Made by a program: the position numbers and the translations under genes. Of a stretch of DNA of 64,000 nt, positions 1-10,165 are shown piece after piece. The notes beneath the pieces are model-generated. The model was not told where the DNA came from, did not search any database, and saw only the letters and a list, made by a program, of their open reading frames with translations. The DNA is from Verrucomicrobiaceae bacterium (lineage in GTDB: Bacteria > Verrucomicrobiota > Verrucomicrobiia > Verrucomicrobiales > Verrucomicrobiaceae), in assembly GCA_021151605.1 (NCBI GenBank), contig JAGKWZ010000005.1:1-64000 (forward strand). Reading direction: 5' to 3'. Positions within the stretch are counted from its first letter, which is position 1, and the number at the start of each line of letters is the position of its first letter.

Positions 1-516
1 CCCACACGCGAAGGCAAAAAGCCCCGCCGTTATCCCATGGCCGTGCTCATCAATCACGGCAGCGCCAGTGCTGCCGAGATCACCGCCGGTGCCTTGCAGG
101 ACTTGAAGCGTGCCATCGTCGTCGGCACCACCAGTTTCGGCAAAGGCAGCGTCCAGAGCATCATCCCCATGAAAAATGGTGCCGCCATGCGCCTCACCAT
201 CGCCAAATACTACACGCCAAGCCACCGCACCATCCACGAACACGGCGTGGAGCCAAACATCGTGTCTGCGCTAAGCACGGAGGAGGAAATCCGCGTCTCA
301 AAATGGCGCAACAACCACGGCACTGGCGAGGCCGCCGCCATCGAGATCGCTAACCTCGGCGACAAGCAGCTCGAACGCGCCGTCGATGCCCTGAAAGGCG
401 CGCTCGTCTTCGAATCCTTCAGGCCCCAGGAAGAGCCCAAGCCCAAACCGGTGAAAACTCCTCCACCAAACGTGCCCAAAGCCCTGCCCTTGCCCGTCGA
501 GCCCAAGGCCCCTTAG
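1..516 (+). CDS. S41 family C-terminal processing peptidase, C-terminal part (gene starts before the window)
   Basis: The reading frame is open from base 1 and ends at 516, so only the last ~170 residues are seen. The visible part carries the S41 catalytic core: the nucleophile Ser in [10 protein letters not shown] and the general-base Lys in [11 protein letters not shown], followed by the usual [23 protein letters not shown] segment (split here: [11 protein letters not shown], then HEHGVEPNI) that closes the protease domain. This family (CtpA/Prc) trims the C-termini of periplasmic proteins using a Ser/Lys dyad. The tail after the domain is Pro/Lys-rich and low in complexity. The upstream PDZ domain and signal peptide would lie outside the window. 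The family call is secure; the substrate is unknown. Confidence 0.93.
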   Translation, partial: PTREGKKPRRYPMAVLINHGSASAAEITAGALQDLKRAIVVGTTSFGKGSVQSIIPMKNGAAMRLTIAKYYTPSHRTIHEHGVEPNIVSALSTEEEIRVSKWRNNHGTGEAAAIEIANLGDKQLERAVDALKGALVFESFRPQEEPKPKPVKTPPPNVPKALPLPVEPKAP

Positions 517-630
517 CACGCAGTGTCCAGGAGTGGTCCAGCCTCTGGAGCTTTCAGAAGTCCAGCGGACACTCGAAAGCGCCGGTTCATTCCCAAAGGC
601 AAGCGCCTCACAGATCTTCTTCCGCCCATC

Positions 631-2205
631 ATGCGCGCCTTCCTTCTCGATCTCTGGAGCCATCGCGGCTTTCGCTACTCATTCCTTACTGTGGCGGGAA
701 TCGGCTCGTTTTGGTTCATGCTGCATCTCGCCTTGAACTGGTCTGGCGAGAAACGCTGGCAGCGCATCAAAACCCAGCTCGAGGCCGAAGGCGAAACATT
801 CGACTTCTACTCCCTCTACCCACCGCCCATCCCCGACGACCAGAACTTCTGCGCCATCGAACCCCTGAACGGCATCCGCACGCCGGAGGGCACCAGTCCC
901 GAGGCTGTGGCCGCGCAGAAGAAGCGGGATGCGATCGAGAATGCCGCGAAAGTGGTTCCTTCAAATATAAGGAGTGCAGCCACCTGGGATGGGATTGGCC
1001 GAGGTCAAGTGCCCGACGCTGCGGTCGTTCTGGAAGAAGCCGCCAGGTATCCCATCCTCGGGACAAGCCAGCCATCCAGGACTTGGGCTGAATTGCGTCT
1101 GGCACTCGAGTCGCGAGTCCCGATGCTCATTGAGCTATCTCAGGAAGCTCGAAAAAGGACTCAAGCCGACTACCTCCCACGGCCAACACGTGAAGAGCTC
1201 CCGGAGCTGCTCGTCATGCTTCCAATGCCACAACTTTATAATGGGCAGAATCACGGAAGCCTGTGCCGTTTTTATTCCTTTGTCTGCCTTCAGGCGGGCG
1301 ATACGCAAAGCTCATTCAACTCAGCGCTGGTCCTGCTTCGACTTAGTGATGCGGCAGATGCCAGCCGAACGTTGATCGGCAACCTTGTCGCACAGACTCA
1401 GTGTGCCCAGTTTTTCTCCCTGCTTTGGCTCCAGCTTCATGGCAGACATCTCACTGAGCCTGATTTGAGCATGATACAGGCTGAGCTTTCTCGGGAGGAT
1501 CGTCAGCAGGCTTTTCTGCATGCTCTTCGCGGTGAAATAGCCTTGGGGGTCAACTCCATGGAGTTCCTCGAAGCGAGACCTCGTGACCGCTGGGCTAGTT
1601 TTACCATGGCGTCTGGCTCCACGGCCTCTTCCTCGCTGGGGCCTGTCTTATCCTCGCTGATTCCAGGTGGCTTCATCACCCACAGCAAGGCGGCGTTGGT
1701 CGAACTGGAGAGGGACTGGCTCCTGCATCCCCTGCAGGTCAATGGGCTGCGTCATATCCAGGGCAGAACCTCTGCCATGGAGGCGCATTTGCATTCCATT
1801 TCATATTGGAGGGAGCCCGACAAGATTCTCGCCAGACTGGCCTTGCCCACATTCAAAATCATTTCCAGCATGGCTGCGTATGGCGAAAACCTGCGCCTCC
1901 AAGCCATCCTCGCCTGCGCCCTGGAGCGGCACTTTCTCCGCCATGGAAACTATCCAGCCACACTCGAAGGCCTCGATCCCGAGTTTCGAGGGAAGAACGA
2001 ACTCCTCGACGTGAATGGCGACAAGGTGCACTACACACAGATGAAAGATGGACGCTTCCGCCTCTGGTCGCCTGGGCCAGATGGTCGGGATGATGGAGGG
2101 AAGTTCGGGGGCGAGGTTGGTGGTCCCAGCTATCGCCAACCTCACCTTGAATCCTATCGAGGCGACTGGGTCTGGCGCTATGATCCGGCGGTGAAGGTGC
2201 CGTGA
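631..2205 (+). CDS. Membrane-anchored hypothetical protein
   Basis: A 524-residue protein if the ATG at 631 is used; a GTG at 523 in the same frame would add 36 basic, low-quality residues and is less likely. One N-terminal membrane segment is clear (about residues 15-35, GIGSFWFMLHLALNW at its end), so most of the chain is probably periplasmic. The middle is rich in helices and has no motif I recognise. The C-terminal region (HGNYPATLEGLDPEF, then RFRLWSPGPDGRDDGG) resembles the tail often seen in planctomycete and verrucomicrobial type II pseudopilin-like proteins, although the N-terminus is not a prepilin signal. It lies 115 bp after the S41 gene and may share its transcript. Function unknown. 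Confidence 0.75.
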   Translation: MRAFLLDLWSHRGFRYSFLTVAGIGSFWFMLHLALNWSGEKRWQRIKTQLEAEGETFDFYSLYPPPIPDDQNFCAIEPLNGIRTPEGTSPEAVAAQKKRDAIENAAKVVPSNIRSAATWDGIGRGQVPDAAVVLEEAARYPILGTSQPSRTWAELRLALESRVPMLIELSQEARKRTQADYLPRPTREELPELLVMLPMPQLYNGQNHGSLCRFYSFVCLQAGDTQSSFNSALVLLRLSDAADASRTLIGNLVAQTQCAQFFSLLWLQLHGRHLTEPDLSMIQAELSREDRQQAFLHALRGEIALGVNSMEFLEARPRDRWASFTMASGSTASSSLGPVLSSLIPGGFITHSKAALVELERDWLLHPLQVNGLRHIQGRTSAMEAHLHSISYWREPDKILARLALPTFKIISSMAAYGENLRLQAILACALERHFLRHGNYPATLEGLDPEFRGKNELLDVNGDKVHYTQMKDGRFRLWSPGPDGRDDGGKFGGEVGGPSYRQPHLESYRGDWVWRYDPAVKVP

Positions 2206-2326
2206 TTTATGTTCCCTCGCTGGCGATTCAGGCTTCCAAAGGGGGGAGTCACCCGAAAGTAGAAGATGGATGATGGAGGATTGCCGAAGTGGGATTGCCT
2301 GACTACATCTCCTTTTTCCCAAACGC

Positions 2327-2821
2327 ATGTCTTCAGCTCTCTACTCCGCCACTCTTGCCGCCTTCAAAGCCCAGGGCTGGGCTTATCAGCCTGTGGCTGG
2401 CATGGAGGTGATCGAGGCCAGCTTCGAGGCGCATCACGCGAAGGTGCCGCTTCATGTGCAGATCCATGGTGAGGCCGGCATCGCCAGCATCGTGGCTCGC
2501 ACGACGCTCACCGTGCCTACCACGCATCGTCTCGTGGTTTCTGAACTGCTCATGCGCACGAATAAGGAGCTGAATATCGGGAACTTCGAACTCGATTGGG
2601 ATGACGGCATCGTCATGTTTCGAGTGACCAATATCTTCCCTGGCGGCCATTATGACCAGCGCCTCATCGCCGGACTCGTGCATACCGCCATCGGCGAGAC
2701 GGACCGCCTCACTCCCTTCCTAGGCGAAGTCTGCCGCACGCCGAAGGGCGAACTCCTGCTCCTGCGCATTCCCGATTTGATGAAGCGCCAGGATCTCCTG
2801 CCGCCGCCTATCGAGACATAG
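2327..2821 (+). CDS. YbjN domain-containing protein
   Basis: A 164-residue soluble protein without a signal peptide. It begins with a short helix, followed by a strand-rich domain (HVQIHGEAGIASIVARTTLTVP, here recognised as the shorter core IASIVARTTLTVP) and helix NKELNIGNFELDWDDG, which matches the YbjN/T3SS-chaperone-like fold of a beta sheet with a long helix. YbjN proteins are linked to motility and stress phenotypes in enterobacteria, but no biochemical activity is established. The stop is 31 bp before the PH-domain gene, suggesting co-transcription. The call rests on fold-level resemblance, so it is moderately confident. Confidence 0.65.
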   Translation: MSSALYSATLAAFKAQGWAYQPVAGMEVIEASFEAHHAKVPLHVQIHGEAGIASIVARTTLTVPTTHRLVVSELLMRTNKELNIGNFELDWDDGIVMFRVTNIFPGGHYDQRLIAGLVHTAIGETDRLTPFLGEVCRTPKGELLLLRIPDLMKRQDLLPPPIET

Positions 2822-2852
2822 TCATCCGTCATTCGAGTCTCATCATTTCCCG

Positions 2853-3626
2853 ATGCGCTACCTCCTCCACAACCACCCTACGTTTCCGGGCCTGTTGTCC
2901 AAAGAGGACCTCTACACGCTCGTCGAGCGTAGTTCACTGGCTCGGGGAGATCTCTGCACGGACGTGCAAACCGGCCGCGACCATATCGTCGGCGAGGTCA
3001 TCAGCGGCATGAGGCCACCGCGCGCCAGCTCGCCACCACGGGTGGACCGCCCCGCGTATCAGGAATTTCGTGCCGATGATCCTCACGAGATCGAGCAGAC
3101 ACCTCCCGAGGATGAAGAAGACCCCGAGGCGGAAGTCGAGGCCGAGGAAGAAGAGGAGGCGGACCAGCCTCGCTATTCCGAAAGCGGCGAGCGCATCTGG
3201 CACTTCAGTCACCCAGCATGGCTCAGCTATTGGAAGGGACTTTTCCTTGCCTTCCTATGCCTTCTTTCTGCCGGGATGCTTTTGAGCCTCGATGAAGCCT
3301 ACGCGCTCATCTCCGGGCTCTGCGGTGTCGCTGTTTTCATCGGAGTCAGCATCGCGCGCAATTCCCATGACTACATCGTCACCGAGGAGCGCGTCGAATA
3401 CGTCTGGGGCATCCTCGGGCGCAGCTCGAAAGAAGTCCGCATCTGTGACATCCGCAGCCTCGACGTCTGGGAAAAAGGGCTCAAAGGCCTGCTCGGTCTC
3501 GGCACGCTCGATGTCTCCTCTGCCGGCACCGCCGGGATCGAAGTCCGCTTCAGCGACATCCGCCAGGCCCACAAGGTGAAGGAACTCATCCGCCAGCTCC
3601 AGCGCGGCGCTCCACAGGGCGAATGA
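2853..3626 (+). CDS. Membrane protein with bacterial PH (DUF304/bPH2-like) domain
   Basis: A 257-residue protein in three parts. Residues 1-70 look like a small GYF-like or tag domain (YTLVERSSLARGDLCTD, then DHIVGEVI). Residues ~75-115 are a very acidic linker dominated by Glu. The C-terminal half has two adjacent membrane helices (FLAFLCLLSAGMLLSLDEAY; ISGLCGVAVFIGVSI) followed by a PH-like domain with the usual sequence of strands: DYIVTEERVEYVWGILGR, then ICDIRSLDVWEKGLKGLLG, then GTLDVSSAG. Bacterial PH domains of this type sit on the cytoplasmic membrane with unknown ligands. It lies just upstream of the ECF sigma factor gene. Confidence 0.75.
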   Translation: MRYLLHNHPTFPGLLSKEDLYTLVERSSLARGDLCTDVQTGRDHIVGEVISGMRPPRASSPPRVDRPAYQEFRADDPHEIEQTPPEDEEDPEAEVEAEEEEEADQPRYSESGERIWHFSHPAWLSYWKGLFLAFLCLLSAGMLLSLDEAYALISGLCGVAVFIGVSIARNSHDYIVTEERVEYVWGILGRSSKEVRICDIRSLDVWEKGLKGLLGLGTLDVSSAGTAGIEVRFSDIRQAHKVKELIRQLQRGAPQGE

Positions 3627-3738
3627 GGACCATCGGCGGTTTTTGGCGGAGAGTGCCCAGTCTGGACAAGCCACTGCAAACCATCGCCAACTTCTGGAAT
3701 CTTCTGAGCCACCCCAAGAACCCGCGTGTCTCACCGTC

Positions 3739-4305
3739 ATGCCTTCCGAATCCGCCCCCATGCACGACACCGAGCACACTCCCTTCCTCGCTGCCCTGGA
3801 GCGCTATGAGCGACCTCTGATCCGCTACGCTCACAGCTACACCAGCGACCTCGAAGAAGCACGCGACGTGGTGCAGGACGTCTTCCTCAAGCTCAGTCAA
3901 AACATCAACTCGGTCGATCCCGACCGGCTCGCCTCCTGGCTCTTCACCGTCTGCAAAAACCGCGCCCTCGATCACCAGCGGAAACACTCACGCCTCATCG
4001 TCATGGAAACCGAATCCTTCGACCAAGAAGCCTCCAGTTCTCCCCGCCCCGGCGATGACATGGAGTCCCGCGAGACTGCCGCCACTCTGCGCAGTCTGAT
4101 TGAAAACCTCCCCACCCGACAGCGCGAAGCCGTGACCCTGAAATTCATCTCCGGTCTCGACTACAAAGAGATCAGCCAAGTCATGAAAACCAGCATCGGC
4201 AACGTCGGCTACCTCATCCACCACGGCGTCCAGAGCCTCCGCACCAAGTGGCAGGAGCACGAAGCCAATCCGCAGTGCTCCACCGAGCCCGCCCTAGCCC
4301 TCTAA
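3739..4305 (+). CDS. ECF-type RNA polymerase sigma factor
   Basis: A sigma-70 family protein of 188 residues from the ATG at 3739; an in-frame start at 3643 would overlap low-quality coding sequence, and another ATG lies at 3760. Region 2 is clear (YERPLIRYAHSYTSDLEEA, then DVVQDVFLKLSQN and SWLFTVCKNRALDHQRK), and so is region 4 with its helix-turn-helix (LPTRQREAVTLKFISGLDYKEIS, read as LPTRQREAV then LDYKEISQVMKTSIGNVGYL). It ends 18 bp before the VWA gene, whose N-terminus looks like an anti-sigma domain, so the two probably form a sigma/anti-sigma pair. The target promoters are not evident. Confidence 0.92.
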   Translation: MPSESAPMHDTEHTPFLAALERYERPLIRYAHSYTSDLEEARDVVQDVFLKLSQNINSVDPDRLASWLFTVCKNRALDHQRKHSRLIVMETESFDQEASSSPRPGDDMESRETAATLRSLIENLPTRQREAVTLKFISGLDYKEISQVMKTSIGNVGYLIHHGVQSLRTKWQEHEANPQCSTEPALAL

Positions 4306-4323
4306 CCCCCTTCTTTTCCGCTT

Positions 4324-6714
4324 ATGAAACCCGAAAACCTTACCGCCTGGGCGTTGAACGAACTCAGTGCCGAAGAGCAGGCCCGTCTCGAAGCTGAACT
4401 CCAGGCCCATCCTGAATCTCAGGAGAGCGCTGCCATCACCAAGAACTTCTGCACCTTCCTCACCCGCGAGCTGCGGGATGAATCCATGGCGCTTACGCCC
4501 GAGCAGCGGGCTCAATTCACCGCTGCCAAAGCTACGACCTTCCTTTCTGACAAACCACGCTTCGAGCCCAAGCCCCTCCGCTGGTGGCAGCGCCCCGCCA
4601 TTCCGCTAGCCGCTGCGGCTGCTGTCGTGCTGATGGGCACGTTGGCGTCTATCTTTGTAGCCAAGCTCAGCGCGCCCTCCGGCTCTCCTGCTGATCTCGC
4701 CTCCGCAGAGGCACTGCGAGCTGATGAAGTGCGGATCAAACAGCGAACGATTCAAGCTTCAGCCAGAACGATCCCAGGAAACATCGGGCAACAGCAAGGT
4801 GCCAAATTACCAGCAACGGCAGAAGTTCAGAGTGGCCTGCTAGTCGGTGCAAGTAACACCCAGCTAGGTAACTATGATCAAGCGCTCAAGGCTTATGAAG
4901 ATGTTTTGCGGGCCGACCCCTACAATACAGCGGCTCGCCGAGGTATGGCGGAAGTGGAGCGGAAGCGCTCTTCGCAGACTTACATAGCCAGCGCAGACAA
5001 TGGTCGCCCGCGCATGTTGGGCATAGTCAACGAAGCGTGGGAGAACAAATCGCCTGATCCATTACCTGCTGCCCCAGCCTCCCCCATGCCCATGCTGACC
5101 TACACCGGCAAGGTCACTGCACATGATTCGGGTAACGTCGTAAAAAGTGGCGCAGGCACCCTCACGCTCGGCGGCACCAACACCTACTCTGGCGACACCG
5201 TGATCAATGGCGGCTTGGCGAGTTTTGATGATCTCGATTCTTCTCGACGAGTCACAAAACAGCCAAACACCGAGACCTACACTTCCATCGTCGAAAACGC
5301 CCTCATTAGCGTCGCTCGGGAGCCGCTTTCGACCTTCTCCATTGATGTCGATACGGCCTCGTATGCCAACGTCCGCCGCTTCCTGAATCAAAACACCAAG
5401 CCGCCGCGCGATGCTGTTCGTGTGGAGGAGTTGATCAACTACTTCCCCAGCAGCGAGCCTGCGCCCGAGGCGGACTCCAAGCAGCCCTTTGCTGTGAAGG
5501 CGGAGATGGCCGCCTGCCCTTGGCAGCCTCAGCATCGGCTGGCGCGCATTCATCTGAAAGGCCGCGATGTGGCCGCTGGCAGCAAGCCGAGCAACCTGGT
5601 CTTCCTCGTCGATGTCTCCGGCTCCATGAGCAGCGAGGACAAGCTCGAACTCGTCAAACGCAGCCTGCGCATGTTGGCTGAGCGGCTGGGTGAAAATGAC
5701 CGTGTCTCGCTCGTGACCTACGCCGGCGGCGCCGAGGTCGTTTTGCCCTCCACGAATGGTTTGAAAAAGGCAGACATCATCGCCTCCATCGACCGTCTCC
5801 AAGCTGGTGGCAGCACCGCCGGTGCAGCGGGTATCAAGCTCGCCTACGAGCAAGCCGTCAGCGGCTTCATCAAGGGTGGCGTGAACCGCGTCATCCTCTG
5901 CACCGACGGTGACTTCAATGTCGGCATCAGCGATCCAAAGGAGCTGGAAGGCTTCATCACTGAGAAGGCCCGCAGCGGCGTCTTCCTCAGCGTGCTTGGC
6001 TTTGGCACCGGCAATCTCAAGGACCGCACCATGGAAACCCTGGCCGACAAAGGGAACGGCAACTACGCCTACATCGACAGCGTCAGCGAGGCTCGCAAAG
6101 TACTCGTCGAGCAGATGCAGGGCACGCTCGTCACCATCGCCAAAGACGTGAAAATCCAGGTCGAGTTCAATCCCGTCCTCGTCCGCGAGTATCGCCTCAT
6201 AGGTTATGAAAACCGCCTTCTCGCCAAAGAAGACTTCAATGACGATACCAAGGACGCCGGAGAGATCGGTGCCGGTCACAGCATCACCGCCTTGTATGAA
6301 CTCGTGCCAGCCAATCTCCCGCCTGGAGCCGCACCTCAGCCACTCGTGGACAAGCTGAAGTATCAGCCGGAGGCCCAGCAACTCGCCTCACCAGCTCCCG
6401 TGAAAACTTTGGCAGCCGCCAACCATGAAGCCCTCACCGTGAAGCTCCGCTACAAAGAGCCCGAAGGCACCACCAGCAAGTTGATCGAAGTCCCGCTGAA
6501 CGACGACGCCCGCGCCATCGAGAAGGCCAGCCCCGAGTTCAAATTTACCGCTGCCGTCGCCGGATTCGGGATGCTGCTGCGGGAGTCCAGCTATGCCGGC
6601 CAGCTCACCTGGGATGTCGTTCGCCAGCTCGCCCGAGAAGGGAAGGGGAGCGATGCCCTCGGCTACCGCGGCGAATTCCTCCAGCTCATCGAGAAAGCGG
6701 CGGCAGGTAAGTGA
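4324..6714 (+). CDS. Anti-sigma-like / TPR / PATR-containing von Willebrand factor A protein (YfbK type)
   Basis: A 796-residue mosaic. Residues 1-70 resemble the N-terminus of membrane anti-sigma factors (LTAWALNELSAEEQARLEAEL). One transmembrane helix follows at ~91-114. Residues ~171-205 form a TPR-like unit (GNYDQALKAYEDVLRADPYN), followed by RMLGIVNEAWE, a motif pattern I associate with verrucomicrobial secretin-like proteins. Residues ~268-300 read KSGAGTLTLGGTNTYSGDT, a canonical autotransporter-associated beta-strand repeat. Then come the VWA-associated N-terminal domain (~316-375, STFSIDVDTASYANVRRFL), a VWA domain (~424-610) with intact MIDAS D430-x-S432-x-S434, and a C-terminal DUF3520-like domain. 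Encoded directly after the ECF sigma gene. The VWA parts are certain; the anti-sigma role is inferred. Confidence 0.9.
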   Translation: MKPENLTAWALNELSAEEQARLEAELQAHPESQESAAITKNFCTFLTRELRDESMALTPEQRAQFTAAKATTFLSDKPRFEPKPLRWWQRPAIPLAAAAAVVLMGTLASIFVAKLSAPSGSPADLASAEALRADEVRIKQRTIQASARTIPGNIGQQQGAKLPATAEVQSGLLVGASNTQLGNYDQALKAYEDVLRADPYNTAARRGMAEVERKRSSQTYIASADNGRPRMLGIVNEAWENKSPDPLPAAPASPMPMLTYTGKVTAHDSGNVVKSGAGTLTLGGTNTYSGDTVINGGLASFDDLDSSRRVTKQPNTETYTSIVENALISVAREPLSTFSIDVDTASYANVRRFLNQNTKPPRDAVRVEELINYFPSSEPAPEADSKQPFAVKAEMAACPWQPQHRLARIHLKGRDVAAGSKPSNLVFLVDVSGSMSSEDKLELVKRSLRMLAERLGENDRVSLVTYAGGAEVVLPSTNGLKKADIIASIDRLQAGGSTAGAAGIKLAYEQAVSGFIKGGVNRVILCTDGDFNVGISDPKELEGFITEKARSGVFLSVLGFGTGNLKDRTMETLADKGNGNYAYIDSVSEARKVLVEQMQGTLVTIAKDVKIQVEFNPVLVREYRLIGYENRLLAKEDFNDDTKDAGEIGAGHSITALYELVPANLPPGAAPQPLVDKLKYQPEAQQLASPAPVKTLAAANHEALTVKLRYKEPEGTTSKLIEVPLNDDARAIEKASPEFKFTAAVAGFGMLLRESSYAGQLTWDVVRQLAREGKGSDALGYRGEFLQLIEKAAAGK

Positions 6715-6723
6715 ACCGCCTGA

Positions 6724-7263
6724 TCAGGCTTTGCCAGACTTCAGCAGCGCCAGGAAACCATCGGCTGGGTCGGCATGGCGTGAACGCGTGGTCTTCTTAG
6801 CGGCGACTGTCTTTTTGGGTGCCTCAAGCTCCTGCTTTCTCAGCGTGACTTCGACCACATCATGAAGCGTGTATTTGTCCAAGATATTGGCGATGGCATT
6901 GCGCACATCGATCATCAGCATCCGCAGGCCACAGTGTTCTTCGTCGGGGCAGGAGCACTTCTCATACTCAGTTTCACTGGCACAACTGATGGGTGCTAGC
7001 TTTCCATCAATCAGGCGGACGATCTCGCCCATCTTGATGGACTTCATGGGCTTGGCAAGACGAGCACCACCATACTTGCCGCGCATGCTTTCCACATAGC
7101 CAGCCGTGCGGAGCTCGAAGAGGATCGCTTCGAGAAACTTGAACGGCAGATGCTCCTGGTGGGCGATGTTCGAGACTGAGATCACGCCTTCTTTGTTCCA
7201 CTCGGCTACACCGAGGCGAATCATGGTTCTAAGAGCGTACTCTCCGCGTTTGGTCAGGGTCAT
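6724..7263 (-). CDS. Rrf2 family transcriptional regulator with cysteine cluster
   Basis: A 179-residue protein from the ATG at 7263 (MTLTKRGEYALRTMIRLG), the usual Rrf2 start; longer in-frame extensions upstream are not conserved in character. The winged helix (residues ~1-75) includes the recognition region (PFKFLEAILFELRTAGYVES, then MRGKYGGARLAKP). Four cysteines follow in the pattern C-x8-C-x-C-x5-C (CASETEYEKCSCPDEEHC), at the place where IscR and NsrR carry Fe-S ligands, so it may bind an iron-sulfur cluster. The C-terminal tail is Lys-rich. It is convergent with the VWA gene and divergent from the NlpC gene, with the shared 283-bp upstream region the likely site of its own regulation. 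Confidence 0.88.
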   Translation of the reverse strand: MTLTKRGEYALRTMIRLGVAEWNKEGVISVSNIAHQEHLPFKFLEAILFELRTAGYVESMRGKYGGARLAKPMKSIKMGEIVRLIDGKLAPISCASETEYEKCSCPDEEHCGLRMLMIDVRNAIANILDKYTLHDVVEVTLRKQELEAPKKTVAAKKTTRSRHADPADGFLALLKSGKA

Positions 7264-7546
7264 GGTCGAGGTAATAGATTGCTTATCCCCATGGCGCAAA
7301 TAGGGATTCGAGGCGCGGAAACGCTCATACTCGACCATTCTCGCGAAAAAGCTGAGTACCGAGGTCCTTTCGCGCCTGGGCTGAGCCCAGAGTGGTTTTC
7401 GAGTGACCAAAGCCATCATGCCTATGCAGCGGTCTCGCGCTTGAGCGTTTGCCACGACAATCCGGGACGCTACCGCGTGCGCTCCCCCCGCCCTGATGAT
7501 TCTGGATTGAATGAATCATCCCCTCTCGGGTCCAAGAGGCGTCCTT
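7264..7546. promoter_or_regulatory. Divergent intergenic region between the Rrf2 regulator and the NlpC/P60 gene
   Basis: This 283-bp region must hold promoters for two divergent genes. I see no clear Rrf2 operator palindrome or consensus -35/-10 pair that I could defend. An in-frame upstream ATG for the NlpC gene exists at 7511, but the ATG at 7547 starts directly at a good signal peptide. Confidence 0.35.
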
Positions 7547-8662
7547 ATGCAACTCTTACCCTCTCTTTGCTCGGTGCTCGTTCTCTTCAGTGGTGCCGTC
7601 GTGGCGGAGCAGGGGACACCAAAAAAGAAGGCTGCTCCGACTTCATCGGCCTCTAAATCGGAAGCCGCTCCTTCGGCGAAGGATGAGATCAAAGAAGGTC
7701 CTTCCGCGAAAAGCGAACCTCGCATGGCGGCGGTGAGCAGCATCGAACCGGAGGCGCTGGAAGGCTTTGACCACTACGCACCGCAGGTGCAGCAGCTCGT
7801 CCGTGATGCGTTGGCGCTGACGAAGCTGAATCTGACCTACACCTTCGGTTCATCGAGCCCGAAGCAGGGGGGCATGGACTGCTCGGGAACGATTTTTTAC
7901 CTGCTCAACGGCTTGGGTCTCAAAGGTGTGCCGCGTCAGTCGAATGAGATGTGCGGCTGGGTGCAGAATCATACTTTGCTCCATCGTGTCGAAGAGGCTG
8001 AGTCGCTGAAGCATCCTGAGTTTGCCGCGCTACAGCCAGGTGATTTGCTTTTTTGGTCTGGCACCTATGAGGCTGGCCCGCGCGACATCCCGGTGACTCA
8101 TGTCATGCTTTACCTGGGCAAACTGAAGAAAAGCGGGAGGCCACTGATGTATGGTGCCAGTGATGGTCGTGTGTATCAAGGAGAGCGGCGCACTGGCGTG
8201 AGTGTGTTTGACTTCTCCCTCCCCAATAAAGCCAGCAAAGCCAAGTTCTATGGTTACGGCCTGATCCCAGGTGTGGGAAAGATCGTCCCCAAGGTGCCTG
8301 AGCCCGTCATCGTGGAAGCGATCTCCAAGCCTGCGCCGGTGGAGAAGGTGGTCGTGGTGGTAGCACCGAAGGTCACAGCGGCTGAGCTTCAAGAAACCGT
8401 GATGAAAGCCATCGTGGATTCAGACGCGAGCCATGTGAAGAAAGCCCCAGTCGTCAGCAAGTCATCGAGCGGGTCCGCCGCGAAATCCAAGAGCCCAACC
8501 CGAAGCGTGCAGGCCAAACCGAAATCGACCCAGACAGCCAGCAGCCCCAAGAGACCTCAGCCTAGGCAGCGCACGGCACATCCCACGAACAACGTGCAGG
8601 AGAAACTCCGCCAGACCGCCCAAGAAGTGAGCAACTCGATACGGGCTTTTGTTTCCCAGTAA
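7547..8662 (+). CDS. Secreted NlpC/P60 family peptidoglycan hydrolase
   Basis: From the ATG at 7547 the product has 371 residues and begins with a Sec signal peptide (MQLLPSLCSVLVLFSGAVVA, cleavage before EQG). A Lys/Ser/Ala-rich linker precedes the NlpC/P60 domain (~75-250), which has the catalytic Cys in GGMDCSGTIFYL (C112) and the His in IPVTHVMLYLG (H185); LQPGDLLFW is the typical segment between them. These enzymes cleave peptide bonds in peptidoglycan stem peptides. The C-terminal ~110 residues are very basic and Ser/Pro/Lys-rich (AAKSKSPTRSVQAKPKS), perhaps for cell-wall attachment. It is convergent with the following DUF1501 gene, with only 10 bp between them. Confidence 0.9.
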   Translation: MQLLPSLCSVLVLFSGAVVAEQGTPKKKAAPTSSASKSEAAPSAKDEIKEGPSAKSEPRMAAVSSIEPEALEGFDHYAPQVQQLVRDALALTKLNLTYTFGSSSPKQGGMDCSGTIFYLLNGLGLKGVPRQSNEMCGWVQNHTLLHRVEEAESLKHPEFAALQPGDLLFWSGTYEAGPRDIPVTHVMLYLGKLKKSGRPLMYGASDGRVYQGERRTGVSVFDFSLPNKASKAKFYGYGLIPGVGKIVPKVPEPVIVEAISKPAPVEKVVVVVAPKVTAAELQETVMKAIVDSDASHVKKAPVVSKSSSGSAAKSKSPTRSVQAKPKSTQTASSPKRPQPRQRTAHPTNNVQEKLRQTAQEVSNSIRAFVSQ

Positions 8663-8672
8663 GTCGTTTTGA

Positions 8673-10133
<1,461 letters not shown>

Positions 10134-10165
10134 GGGCAGGCTAATACGTCGGAGACGCCTCCGAG

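Noticed and set aside
5062..6381. Minus-strand frame opposite the VWA gene
   Set aside because: The plus strand encodes an intact VWA domain; the antisense frame has no recognisable motif or start region.
6718..6729. GCCTGATCAGGC palindrome between convergent VWA and Rrf2 genes as a terminator
   Set aside because: Only 6 bp per arm without loop space and a weak T run; it also overlaps the Rrf2 stop codon.
10140..10162. CGGAG-GCGT-CTCCG hairpin after the pseudouridine synthase gene as a terminator
   Set aside because: A 5-bp stem with no T tract on the minus strand is too weak to call.
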